In this document: positions 23,318 through 33,900 of the stretch, one piece after another
Layout: every line of letters begins with the position of its first letter
Position numbering within the stretch: the stretch's first letter is position 1
DNA from: Patella vulgata
Lineage: Eukaryota; Mollusca; Gastropoda; Patellidae
Assembly: GCF_932274485.2 (NCBI RefSeq)
Contig: NC_065883.2
Location: forward strand, 61,485,210-61,549,209
Direction of reading: 5' to 3'
DNA length: 64,000 bases
Translations under genes and position numbers: made by a program
Notes under the pieces: model-generated
Seen by the model: only the letters and a program-made list of their open reading frames with translations
What the model was told of the DNA's origin: nothing
The model's database searches: none

Positions 23318-23430
23318 AAACAAAATTACTATTGCTAATTATTTATTAGTGCTTTTCAATTTGAAATTGAAGTCATAAAATATGATTGTATTGAAAGAAC
23401 AGGATTTCCATAACGGTGTCCGCTTTGGAT
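23318..23430 (+). repeat. UR1 dispersed repeat, copy c (partial)
   Basis: It matches the reverse complement of 13,630-13,745, including TTCAATTTGAAATTGAAG and TTGTATTGAAAGAACAGGAT. It supplies the end of UR1 that copy b lacks. Confidence 0.78.
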
Positions 23431-23612
23431 GATTGTTTTAACGTTTATAATGCGCTATACAAATACTCTTTTTTGAAAGGCAGAAACCGAACCAGACAGT
23501 GAAAAAATGGTTTCCAATCATTTCATTAAAATTTGTCTGCATGAAAGATATGGTTTTCGTAACAATAATTCACAATTAGATTGGAAGACAAAATGTTAAC
23601 ATTGCTGAACAA

Positions 23613-23835
23613 CCAGGTGCAGAGGACTTGGGCTAGTCACGTCTGTGCACGTGGTAAATATAATCGGTCCTACCAGGTAGACAGGGCTCAGACTAGTTAC
23701 ATCAGATATAAATGAAATCGGTTCTACCAGGTAGAGAGGTCTCAGACTACTCTCGCCAGGTATAAATGCAATCGATCCTACCAAGTAGACAGGGCTCTGA
23801 CTAGCCACGTCAGATATAAACGAGACAGGACCTAC
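23613..23835. repeat. Minisatellite, 54 bp unit, four copies, coding-compatible on the minus strand
   Basis: Units start at 23,613 (61 bp), 23,674, 23,728 and 23,782 (54 bp each), each ending in TCC/TTC-TAC. The minus strand keeps one frame open across all units (23,596-23,838, 80 codons) because 54 is a multiple of three. The translated 18-residue units follow the pattern V-G/E-P-V/I-S-F-I...SPVYL. There is no signal peptide or known domain. The frame may be a by-product of the period. Confidence 0.88.
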
Positions 23836-23839
23836 CATT

Positions 23840-25597
23840 TAGTGGGGATTGAAAAACCGAATATTAGAATCTAAATACAATACAGGACAACTGCCCACCT
23901 AAACAAACAAAGATAATAGAAACAACACAAGAATAAAGCGCACACAAACCTTCTTAGAGAAGACATACATAAAGTGCCAAATGCTCAGTTCAGTTAGCCG
24001 AGTATAGTACGTTACATGTGAGGTATAATAATCGTACGATTTTATGGAGTTTCTTTTTCTAAACAACATTTAATTCACCAAGCAGACACACGGTGATTAA
24101 AAAACTTGGACAGTGGCAAGAGAGACGATTTTATAGACCGATTGACTAAAATAGTGACGACAGACACCAGTGTGCGTTGGCGTTACGGGACCGGAAGTTT
24201 CCCTAAAATTGTATATTGAATAAGTATCCTGTGTATTATCAAACTGTAACAAACGACTAGTATCTTGCACAATGAAATATATTCAATTTGGAATAGCAAA
24301 GCCAATTTTCTTTCAAAGTACACTAATTATTCCTCCCATTTTCTTATTAATTTTTTTCCAGATACACAAAGAATAGTTTATACGTGCGAATACTAAACAA
24401 AAGCAGCAAAGTTCTTTTTTGGGGAAAAACAAATTATTCCTCCCAGTTTCTTAATAAATTCCGAGAAACATACAATATATTTTATACATGTACATAATGA
24501 ACAAAGGTATCAAATTGGTCAGAACAACACAAAAAAAGGGAAAGAACAAAAATCCGGAAAGAATGATAAAAGAAAACAAATTACATGAAGTGATGCCTTC
24601 CTGAAGTCCTTTGATTCAGTATATACATACATATACGTGTGGTCTTTGATGTTGTAGGAGCAGTATATCACCTTCCCGTAACTTTGTTGTGTAAATCGCT
24701 CGGTTTAAAAGCTTAACAACTTTAAATGGTTAGTTTTAAAAATCTTACTACTCCATCCACACAGGATGTCCATTGATGTCTTCAACACGGGGCATTCTAT
24801 TACAATGTTATATGACTCAAATTTCCAGTTTTATTGCCCATTTACCAAACTAGCGTAAAAATCAAAGGCTACCGACAGGTAAAATACTTATTCGTTCTGT
24901 TGTTATGAAAATAAGATGCACGCCTAAAGTCTTTATCATAATTGCAAGATATCTGTAAAGGGTTTTCTTCTGTTATCATGGTGTACCTATTTTCGCGAGT
25001 CACTGATTTTATTACCTCGCTGAAATAAAGATCCGATGAATGTCAAACGAAATTCACGCAAAACTATCGCCTATTTACACAATACATCTTGCTTGGGTAT
25101 CTGCTCAATAAATTGTAAAACTTCTATATAAAGGAGTTCTCCCACACAGTAACTTTCAACAGTTTCGTTATGTGTTTCAATCCAGGTCAATATTAAAAGT
25201 ACAATATAGGCAGTTATTGTAAAATAATCATTCGTAAAAGGGAAGAAGAAAATATCAGATAATATTGGGGAACGGAATGTGACAAACTGACAAATATAGA
25301 TAGTACAAGTACAGCGTCTGAAAATGGAGAGAAAAACGATCACATTGGAGATAAAGGCAACGGGGATCTAGAATATGCAATGTTAGAAATATAGGGAGTA
25401 CAATATAGACAGTTAATGTATTTTTACCAATTATGAAAATGAAGACTAAAAATATCATAACTGAAATAAAGGATTTCAGAATATACAGTGCTAGAAATAA
25501 AAAACTTCCCAAACAAATTAGAAGTTTTATTAGATGCGTTCAAGTTATCGATTTATCGGTATCTTCAAAGATTCGCAAGCTTGGTCTTTAGCTTTAT
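23840..25597. other. Unique spacer, no gene seen
   Basis: AT-rich with two overlapping Ile- and Leu-rich minus-strand frames at 25,071-25,512. Their composition is that of random AT-rich DNA. No repeat family member was seen. Confidence 0.5.
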
Positions 25598-25610
25598 TCC
25601 AAAATATGAA

Positions 25611-25919
25611 ATGAAATGAAATGGGGTTTAACGTCCTACTCTTCTGCACCTAACCTGGGCTAATTGAAGACGGGCATACGCCATACAGTGTGCTATGAGG
25701 GAAATTTTGCCCGGGCAGCGGCGCTACGGCCTACTCTTATATCGAATTCCAACTGCCAAGAGATTTTTTACGTGCACGCCAATGTGTACACGGGACCTCG
25801 GTTTTTCGTCCCATCCGAACGACTAGGCAGCTGTCCTTGTCAGGCCCTCCGTTCTGCATCACTGACAAGGGGAAACCACGCCGGAAAATCGAGATGAACT
25901 TTCTCGGCCAATGCAGGGA
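25611..25919 (-). mobile_element. SINE-A copy, 5'-truncated, with perfect 13 bp target duplication
   Basis: The + strand begins with the tail repeat ATGAAATGAAATGGGG and runs back to ATGCAGGGAT, stopping just at the B-box. TCCAAAATATGAA flanks it exactly at 25,598-25,610 and 25,920-25,932. The intact duplication shows that the missing tRNA head was lost during insertion, not afterwards. Its high similarity to the copy at 43,449 suggests a recent event. Open frames of 68-99 codons here are in SINE sequence. Confidence 0.94.
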
Positions 25920-25932
25920 TCCAAAATATGAA

Positions 25933-26636
25933 GAATGGAAATTTAGGATTTTTAGTTTTGGGTGTCCCCCCTTAAGACCAGGTGTTAGTAGATATAAGAT
26001 CTTGTTGAAGACACCAACACGGACCTTAGTCGACATTTTGTGATAGCATAGTTGAATCTATATAGACAGTATCTTTGAAATATGATAGGATAATTTAAAA
26101 ATCTGGAATTTCAATTTGTTTTATGAGGATCAGCATTCACGTATATCATTATATAAACCCTAACTTTGGCTTGGTAGGCTATATAGTTGTTCAGAATCGT
26201 GTAGTATATTCGATGATTAAACTAACAAAGATAACATATTAGATGTCATTTTAAAAATTAATTATTGAAAATTACTTGAATACAATAAAGAGGTTAAAAC
26301 AGAGAAAATTGCCAATACGCTCGGGAATAAGCCCAACATCACTTAAGATTTGAAACAGGATGATATATCAAATTAGATGTTAAGAGATCGTTGATGTAAA
26401 TGATATATCCACCAAAATAAAATGATACTGAAAGAAAATAAATAACTTTTTAGACAAATTATATATCAAGATTAAGCCAACTTTTAATGAATGAGGCGAT
26501 TCCCAACAGTTTAAAATGTGGATGTTGACTAATATTATAGAACTATTCAAATGGAACTGCTTAGACGCTTTTATATACCAATCATTTATGTTATTGTACC
26601 TATATAAATATGTTCCTTTAACAATATTCTTTTTTT
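25933..26636. other. Unique AT-rich spacer
   Basis: No gene or repeat was recognised. Confidence 0.5.
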
Positions 26637-26650
26637 TGTATCCTATACAT

Positions 26651-26913
26651 GTGGGGTGGTGGGGGGCGTTGGATGACTGAATGGTTAGCGCGTGCGCGTT
26701 GTATCTTAAGGTCTGTCATTGAGTCAGCTGGCATGGTTTCGATTCCCCGGTTCCAACCTCGTGGGTTTTCTCCGGGTGCACAGGTTTCCTCCTACTGCTA
26801 AAGACCCCTACGCGAAAGCGAATTATTGAAATAAAATTGAACCATATGTTAGTCCCAAAATGACCTGGTTTGTGTCGAGAGGACGTTAAACCCCATTCCT
26901 CTCGCTCTCTCTC
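26651..26913 (+). mobile_element. SINE-B copy 6 with 14 bp target duplication
   Basis: In order: a G-rich leader at 26,651-26,669, GATGACTGAATGGTTAGCG, the B-box GGTTTCGATTCCCC, the body lacking the GTACGTGACAAGGAGTAG segment, GGACGTTAAACCCCATT and a CT-rich tail. TGTATCCTATACAT at 26,637-26,650 and TGTATCATATACAT at 26,914-26,927 form a 13-of-14 duplication. Confidence 0.94.
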
Positions 26914-27101
26914 TGTATCATATACATCTAACCTTGTAATTTTTTTTATATAATAAAGTATATTCTTCTTCTACTATAATGTTTCATAATGTTTTATCTT
27001 CAATTTCAAATATTGAAGATTAATGCTATTTATTGAAGTATATCTTTATCTGATCTATTCTCTGGTAAATTCAACATGATTATTGGAAAACATTGGAAAG
27101 G

Positions 27102-27220
27102 GTGTGTCCTCACTGTGCCCACTTTTGATTAATCCAATTAAGGTCTAATTAGGATTAGTGGATTAAGCGGATTAGGATTAGGTGTTATAGGTAATTAGAT
27201 GGAAAAAAAACCCAAATATT
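27102..27220 (+). repeat. Left terminal inverted repeat of the MULE
   Basis: It contains one TAATCC and four GGATTA hexamers, two of them adjacent, and ends near AAAAAACCCAAATATT. Confidence 0.92.
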
Positions 27221-27245
27221 TTATGTAATTCTTTTTTTTATTTTT

Positions 27246-27478
27246 CGATGTTTTATATATATTTAATAAAAATATAACATACATGGATATATCATACATC
27301 ACATTAGCACTTTATAATTTAATGAAAATATAACAATTTTCGATGTTTTATATATAAAATATTTAATAAAAATATAACATACATGGATATATCATACATC
27401 ACATTAGCACTTTATAATTTAATGAAAATATAACAATTTTCGATGTTTTATATATAAAATATGTAATAAAAATATATA
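27246..27478. repeat. Tandem repeat inside the MULE, 95-100 bp unit, 2.3 copies
   Basis: CGATGTTTTATATAT begins at 27,246, 27,341 and 27,441. The first unit lacks five bases found in the second. The units are otherwise nearly identical, including ACATGGATATATCATACATC. Confidence 0.93.
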
Positions 27479-27526
27479 TACATATTATTATATCATTAAT
27501 ACTCGACCAGACACTCGATTGGTTTG

Positions 27527-27913
27527 TTACGGAAGAACATGTTCAGTATGCTTTAACGTTGAATCATTTAAATCAACGGCACACAACATTAGAGATAAAT
27601 ACATACCTGATACTTCTTCTTGATAGATGGCACAGACTGGTTTGGTTTCCTCTTGCACCTTGGTTTTCATGGCAACGAGAAATTTGTCGACTGCCACCTT
27701 GTGTGGGTTAGCAACATGGTTGTGGTTTCTGGAATATTTGGTAATAAAGCCTTGGTGGGTGTTCAGGGTTGCTGGACAACCTTTTATACAACATCTCCAG
27801 TATACTCGTTCTGCCTTCCTATTCTTCACTCGGAATTTGTATTCTTCATGGACTAAGTTTTCTCCACCTTGAGCATTGGGGATGTACTGGATGTTTACTT
27901 GAACGTTTGCCAT
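27527..27913 (-). CDS. FLYWCH-type zinc-finger exon carried by a MULE
   Basis: The frame starts at ATG 27,913-27,911 and is open for 128 codons. Residues about 18-70 fit the FLYWCH pattern: Tyr25-Lys-Phe27, Trp39-Arg-Cys41, a second Cys at 46 and His64-Asn-His66. FLYWCH and related WRKY-GCM1-fold fingers bind DNA and often form the N-terminal part of Mutator-type transposases. The segment 'PVCAIYQEEVS' at 92-102 resembles the linker after the finger in such proteins. Just after it the sequence reads TCAG|GTATGT, a consensus splice donor at 27,607/27,606. The true exon is therefore probably 27,607-27,913 (about 102 residues), and the last 26 codons are intron read-through. No acceptor with transposase exons follows before the inverted repeat. 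It looks like a retained first exon whose downstream exons were deleted. It is the longest frame in the window and is uninterrupted. Confidence 0.8.
   Translation of the reverse strand: MANVQVNIQYIPNAQGGENLVHEEYKFRVKNRKAERVYWRCCIKGCPATLNTHQGFITKYSRNHNHVANPHKVAVDKFLVAMKTKVQEETKPVCAIYQEEVSGMYLSLMLCAVDLNDSTLKHTEHVLP
27601..27609 (-). promoter_or_regulatory. Predicted splice donor of the FLYWCH exon
   Basis: The minus strand reads CAG|GTATGT, an excellent match to the animal donor consensus, placed right after the conserved part of the protein. Confidence 0.6.
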
Positions 27914-28088
27914 GATGAAATATGACAGACTGACTTCTGTGTTTCCTTATAAAGACCGTGTAATGTGTAGGCTTACTGAACATAATTCATATTATATTCA
28001 AGTGTCATTTTTTGAATAAAATTCATCACTTTAACGATTACAGTGAGTTCATCTCACCAATTATAAGACTGAATATTTAGTCACTTTC

Positions 28089-28204
28089 AATATTTGTTTT
28101 TTTCCATCTAATTACCTATAACACCTAATCCTAATCCGCTTAATACACTAATCCTAATTAGACCTTAATTGGATTAATCAAAAGTGGGCACAGTGAGATG
28201 TAAC
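28089..28204 (-). repeat. Right terminal inverted repeat of the MULE
   Basis: This is the inverted partner of 27,102-27,220, including the same cluster of TAATCC motifs. One GGATTA is altered to GTATTA relative to the left end. Confidence 0.92.
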
Positions 28205-28215
28205 CATTGGAGAGG

Positions 28216-30575
28216 ACGAGATGGGTCGAGGGTTCTTAAAAGCACTAATTGGATTTATGTGCATTGTGTTACTTTGTTTTAGAACCTAATTAAAGGCCAG
28301 TGATAACACTTAGTCAGTTTAAGTTTAAAATATCATTGACTGAACAGATCAACTACCGCTTACTACAGTAGAATGGAAATTACATAGCTTGTCCCTATTA
28401 CATATTCAGATCAACCCAATCCAGAGCCTTATTTCATCCCGTCGTTCTTTCCCTTCAAATTTGTATTTGATCAAATTGATATTAATCCTAATATATTTAA
28501 AATGATCATAAATACACATTATTATTATCAAGCTCTAATATTTTGATTATAATAACCCCTTGTGTAGACCTTTGCTTAGCTATACTTGAATGCCATAGTC
28601 ATATGCGCTTTAAAATTTCTTTTTTCTGTCACAAACTGTAGAAACGTGTTACAGTAGGCTTTCATAACGTATTAGATCAATACCTGAAAAGTCCTAAAAA
28701 TAGACCGGTTTTAAAATTCCAATCATATTCGATAAACATGCTTAGATTATTAAGCTGAGAACATTGTGTGATAGCGTATTCAAACTATTCACCCACCGTC
28801 GTCAGCGTATTCATGCTTAGTTGCGTCGTCAAGTAGATTTCTTAGATCTTGGTAAGGGGTATTATGCGTCTCTTACAGCCAACATATTTGTGAATAACTT
28901 ATAGTGAATAGGGTTTTGTCCGCACACGTCTATAAGCAGCTTGATTCGACGATTTGCTTTTTAAGTCCTTTCTCTTGTACGTTATTGTATATGGGTTAAA
29001 GTTATTGAGCTAAACAATTTGGGCGTATAAACGTATCGAAAACACACTAATTGTCGATTTCTTTGATGTTCACCGCCCACCGAGGTCTCGCGTTATTAGC
29101 AGCCATAGGGCGATCAGATATGCGACATCCAGTGGAGTTTTTGAAAATTCAGATCCATAATGAGGCAAACAGACTAACGTGTTTTTGCCATTAACACATA
29201 ATTTATATCATAAGCGTTAAACACGATAATATTCGTCCTTTGATTCAAAAAGGGCAACCTAACTCGATTTAAACTCGTTATCACCGCCGATATCATAGGG
29301 GCCAACAAAATAGTGTTAAAAAAATTAATATGGACACGAAGTTCGTACAAAAGATATCTATGTAAGATAGGACACTTAGATCTGATTGTTATCACATGAA
29401 CAGTTTAAATTTAAGAGACATTTTCTTTAATAAGAACGAACATATCAATACGAAGGCGTTATATATACACGGTATGTCTACCCATATTATGTCCTTAAAA
29501 ACTTGATGGATAACAACATAATACATCATTGCTACTGTGAAAAAATGAAATTGGGAGCGCCGATATTGAACAAATTTTAATTCAAGTGTAAAGACCAATA
29601 TGTACTTGAATAAAAAACAAAAAGGGTTACCTTAACGAGAATTATATTAATGTAAAAATCTATCCTCTATGAGAGCAATAATGTCGTTTCCTTCTCTGGT
29701 AAAAAAATCCCATCATCTCCCGAACATAGTTATTACTTCATTTAACTTGTCCCGGCGTCATATTCTAATTCCATTTAACCCGAAATTATTGTATTACTAT
29801 GTAGTTAATGCGAATTTCATGGTCGACGAATTTGTGTTTAAACCCTCACTTCCACTTGGGTTGACATCAATTAGTACAATTCGAGGACAAACATATATTT
29901 TCTAGTGTAACATATGCTTCATCAAACCTAATCCTGTGCATCGCTAATTATATAATCATTAACATCATTATCATTGTCCTGATTACAAAACTCCTTTCAT
30001 TTTTCATTTTTATAAAAAATTTCGCAGGAATACAGGAACAATTGTTATTCTGCAGAACAAACAATGAAATAACATTAATGCAATTTTTCGCACATTATCG
30101 GTTCTTTCTTCTCTATTTTAGAATTTAATTTCGAATTAATTTGTCATTTGAATTAATTCGTCCGTTATTGATTAATGTAATTTGTTTGAAATGAATTGTT
30201 AATATCCTGCATAGATTTTAATGAAATTTTGGTAGATTTTTTCTTGTTTAATTAATGATGCTGATTATAGTTGGGTGATCTTTACATGACTACTGGCTTA
30301 ATATGTTGTAATTGCTTTTATAATAGTCGACTATTGATGCTTATGGCCGTAAAAATGGAGGGCCAGGCTTAAGAGTCTTGATGTTGCATTGATCAGATAG
30401 TCTTGGGCATTGTTCATGGGTTTATAGCTACTAAAATTAATAATTCCCATCGAGGTCGTTGCAAATTTTGGTGTAGTGACCGTTTTTTATTATACAGCCA
30501 ACAATAGATGAGTCTGGCACCATTTGTATTCCAAAGAAACCGAGATGTTGATTGGATTTTTGGTACTTTTGACAG
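28216..30575. other. Unique spacer, no gene seen
   Basis: No SINE or MITE was found. Less AT-rich patches at about 28,740-28,860 and 29,040-29,160 carry no recognised coding content. Short frames have random composition. Confidence 0.5.
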
Positions 30576-30985
30576 GTAGGTCGAGTTAATTACAAACAGA
30601 ACAATTTTGCATATATTATTTTCATGTAGGTCGAGTTCATTACAAATAGTAACGTTTACATTTGTATAATTTTTATGTAGGTCGAGTTCGTTACAGATAG
30701 TAAAATTTACGTTTATGATTTCTATGTAGATAGTAAATTTATATAATTGTCATGTAGGTCGAGTTCATTACAGATAGTTAAATTTACATTTATTTAATTT
30801 CCACGTAGGTCGAGTTCATTACAGATAGTAAAATATACATTATAATTTTCATATAGGTCGAGTTCATTATAAATAGTAACATTTTCGTTTAACAGGTCGA
30901 GTTCATTACAGATAGTAAAATTTACATTTATATAATTTTCTTGTAGGTCGAGTTCATTACAAAGAATAAAATGTTCGTTTAATAT
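30576..30985. repeat. Minisatellite, about 50 bp unit, nine units
   Basis: The repeated core is GTAGGTCGAGTTCATTACAG followed by ATAGTAAAATTTACATTTAT and a T-rich stretch. Units range from about 28 to 56 bp; the fourth is shortened. AGGTCG is a nuclear-receptor-like half-site that recurs in nearly every unit, which may be incidental. Confidence 0.92.
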
Positions 30986-33900
30986 GTTATGGTTACATTC
31001 TTATTTTCATATTTTCATTGGGTCATTTGTAGTCAAAAGATAAAGATTGTGGTTTTACTTTCGGTATGCTTCATAACCGAGAACAAAATATTTGGGGAAG
31101 GCTGCATGTATTGATATCATTACAAAAACTAAAGTTTAAAATTCCATTTGGGTCCATGCAAAGTTGGTGGCCTTTTGCTTGGTTTGCCAAATAAAATAAA
31201 ATGAAATATCAGAAATGAAAGGTCGTTGTTTTTGAAAATTTTCTGACTGGTTGAGTAAGAAATCCTAGTTAAATTTAAACCAAATGTGTGAGCAAGCCTA
31301 TATATACATAAGCTTAAATAAGTAATAAGTAACTATGCATATGTTGGTGCAATTTATAGGTTTGTCAGTTGGTTAAATGTAAATCACAGAAGAAGATGTG
31401 AAACAGAAAGACGTGAACATGCTCAAAATAAACAGGATGAAAATGTGTGATACCTAATTAACTCAATTTTTGTGAGAATTTTTTAACATGCAGATTTTGG
31501 TAAAAAAAAATAAATAAATAAATAAGATGGAAATAGTATCAGGGCACCGTAACTTCTAGGTTGTATTTTTTACTGATGTTTGGTCTAATCTGTCAAAAGT
31601 TCCAGGAATTCTGTACATAATTTAGTATACTGCTCATGTACCCCGTCTTCCATCAATATTTCAGCGCTTCCAAAATGAATTTATTAATTCGTTACCCTTT
31701 GACCCCAATTCTCCCAAATTCTTTGACCACAGTCGACAGGTTGGGTTATAACTTTCTTCCAAATTTACGACTTTTCATTAAATAGAGAATTTTGCATCTT
31801 ACATCACTCGCAGGCGATTAAAACTCCACCATTTTCTCCCCTTAACTCTCGTAAACCAATCACGAGTCGCTCTGTATTAGGCAAGTTCAGAAACACTCTC
31901 GTCTTTTGGCATGGAAACGAACTAGTCGTATTAATATCGGTGTAAGTGAAAATTGGATTTATTACCAAGCGAACAAGGTTCACGGCCTTCCGTCACCCCA
32001 CAACACCAATATTACTCAAACCTTTCTCTCGTTCAAATAGTTCAGTTCAATAAGATGTGTTGAACCAAAAAACAATAATAGCCTTTTCTTGAAACGAAAG
32101 ATCAATCAGGCCTTTTTGGAGTTGCGATGGATTTAAGCTTTTTTCCGCATCCCTCTTCTCAAAACTTATAATAAATTTCCTTTAGTGTGTCGTGACGTGT
32201 TGGCTTTTTAAAATGTAGTCCACGGCAGGAAATCCAATCTGAACTGTTGTGGCTCTTACTAGTTTTTATGTGCCTGAAAAGTGCCACTCTTCTTCTGATT
32301 TATAGTTTAAGTGGCTGCTTTTTTCCGCGACCCGAGTTGGCCTTTAGCTGCTTTCACCGGTAACTTGTCTTTGATGTTGGGACGGCGTATTGATCAGTAT
32401 TAAATACTGGGGTTATAAATTCTTACAGAAACTTGGATGCTGACTTAAAAAGAAGAATATAAGACCGGGCTGCTATTTCCTTTCTCAGCAAGAAAATTAA
32501 GATAAATTCAATCACAGTTTCAGGCGGTTTTTTTATTATTGATTTTTTAAAGATTTAAATACTTTAGAAAAACGTGATAAAATAAGAAGGAAATGACCTA
32601 ACCAATAGATCACCATTTTTTCTATTTACAAACCATTCTAATTATTTTTTCGTTTTATTTCATGGATTTATTTTCAACAGGTTTGATTTGTAGAAACCAA
32701 TATAAGTAAATGAAGATAAATAAAATTGAATTACCTCCCTTCCATTATCTACATGTATATATCATTTACATACATTACATTTTACGTACACCAGGCAGTA
32801 AACTACGCGTGGCTTTCTCGCGCTTATGTCTGTATTGAACATTTCGGAATGCCGGAAAAATGCATAGATTTGTGAAAATTGAAAATCTGATTCAGGAAGA
32901 AATAATCGAAACATACTTGTTTTGTACATGAATTTCTTTTTGTTTGTTTCTTTTTTGTAAGCTGTATCGACTTTGGACACGGTAGATATCAACGCGCCGG
33001 CGACATAATAAATAGTCCTTTTAACGTCTTATGTTTTTTCCACTTGAATGTCTAACCAACCCGCCATAACAAAAATATTTAATGGAAGAAAAACTAAAAT
33101 ATGTTCAAAGTCCCGCTTCTGGTTTGTTTTCAAGATATATCTAATTCCACTCATCCCTCACCCACCTTAAAATACAAAATAAATCAAACGAATAGTGAAT
33201 TCGGATTCAACAGATTAGAAAAAATATCTTCGATTTCAATATTTCGCTTGTTTTAACAACTATGTTTTTAGTTATTTACTATACGTAACATTTGAACAAA
33301 CAACGGCCACTTCCAATCAATCACTTTGTAGTTTACTCAATTTATTGTTTTATTTAAATAGTATAATATATTTTCTCGAATACATTAGAGCTCTGCCTTG
33401 CGTATGGCAACATGGCATTTTGTTTAAAAAAATAAAATAACCCCAAAACATGGAAATGAAGGCTTGGGTATATTCTCCTCAAGAGACGTAGTATCATTGC
33501 GGATTTGAAATACATGTAGTATAAAATTTAATATATCATTCTATATAGAATTAGCAGTTTTGACTCAAGTCCAGGGGGGGATTTTGTTTTATTTTTTAAA
33601 CAAAGTTATATTGTCGAAATGAAATATGAAAAGATTCTTCAACATCGTTATTTTTAAAACCACTGAACTTAGCCTTGTATTAACGAGGAACAGTTAGAGT
33701 TTTTCTATCCGTGGATAATTATTTTAACCATAATGTAAAGCGTTAATTTTCTTTAGTCTTTATTGTTATTATTTGACGTTTTGGGGGGAATCGAATTTTA
33801 TTATATCACTGTAAATATTAATCAAAACAGTACCGATCACTTTACTCTTGGCGAATTTTGTCAAAACCCTTTTTATTCATTTATATCAAACTGTATTTTA

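Larger units (their letters stand above)
27102..28204. mobile_element. Mutator-like (MULE) DNA transposon with long inverted repeats
   Basis: The element is about 1.1 kb. Its left end, 27,102-27,220, and right end, 28,089-28,204, are inverted repeats of nearly 120 bp. They are almost identical from CACTGTGCCCACTTTTGATT inward and more diverged over the outer 8-10 bp. Flanking CATTGGAAAGG (27,091-27,101) and CATTGGAGAGG (28,205-28,215) form a 10-of-11 target duplication. Long inverted repeats with 9-11 bp duplications are the hallmark of Mutator-like elements. Inside are a 95-100 bp tandem repeat and one minus-strand exon encoding a FLYWCH-type finger. No transposase catalytic domain is present, so the copy is non-autonomous. 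Confidence 0.92.
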
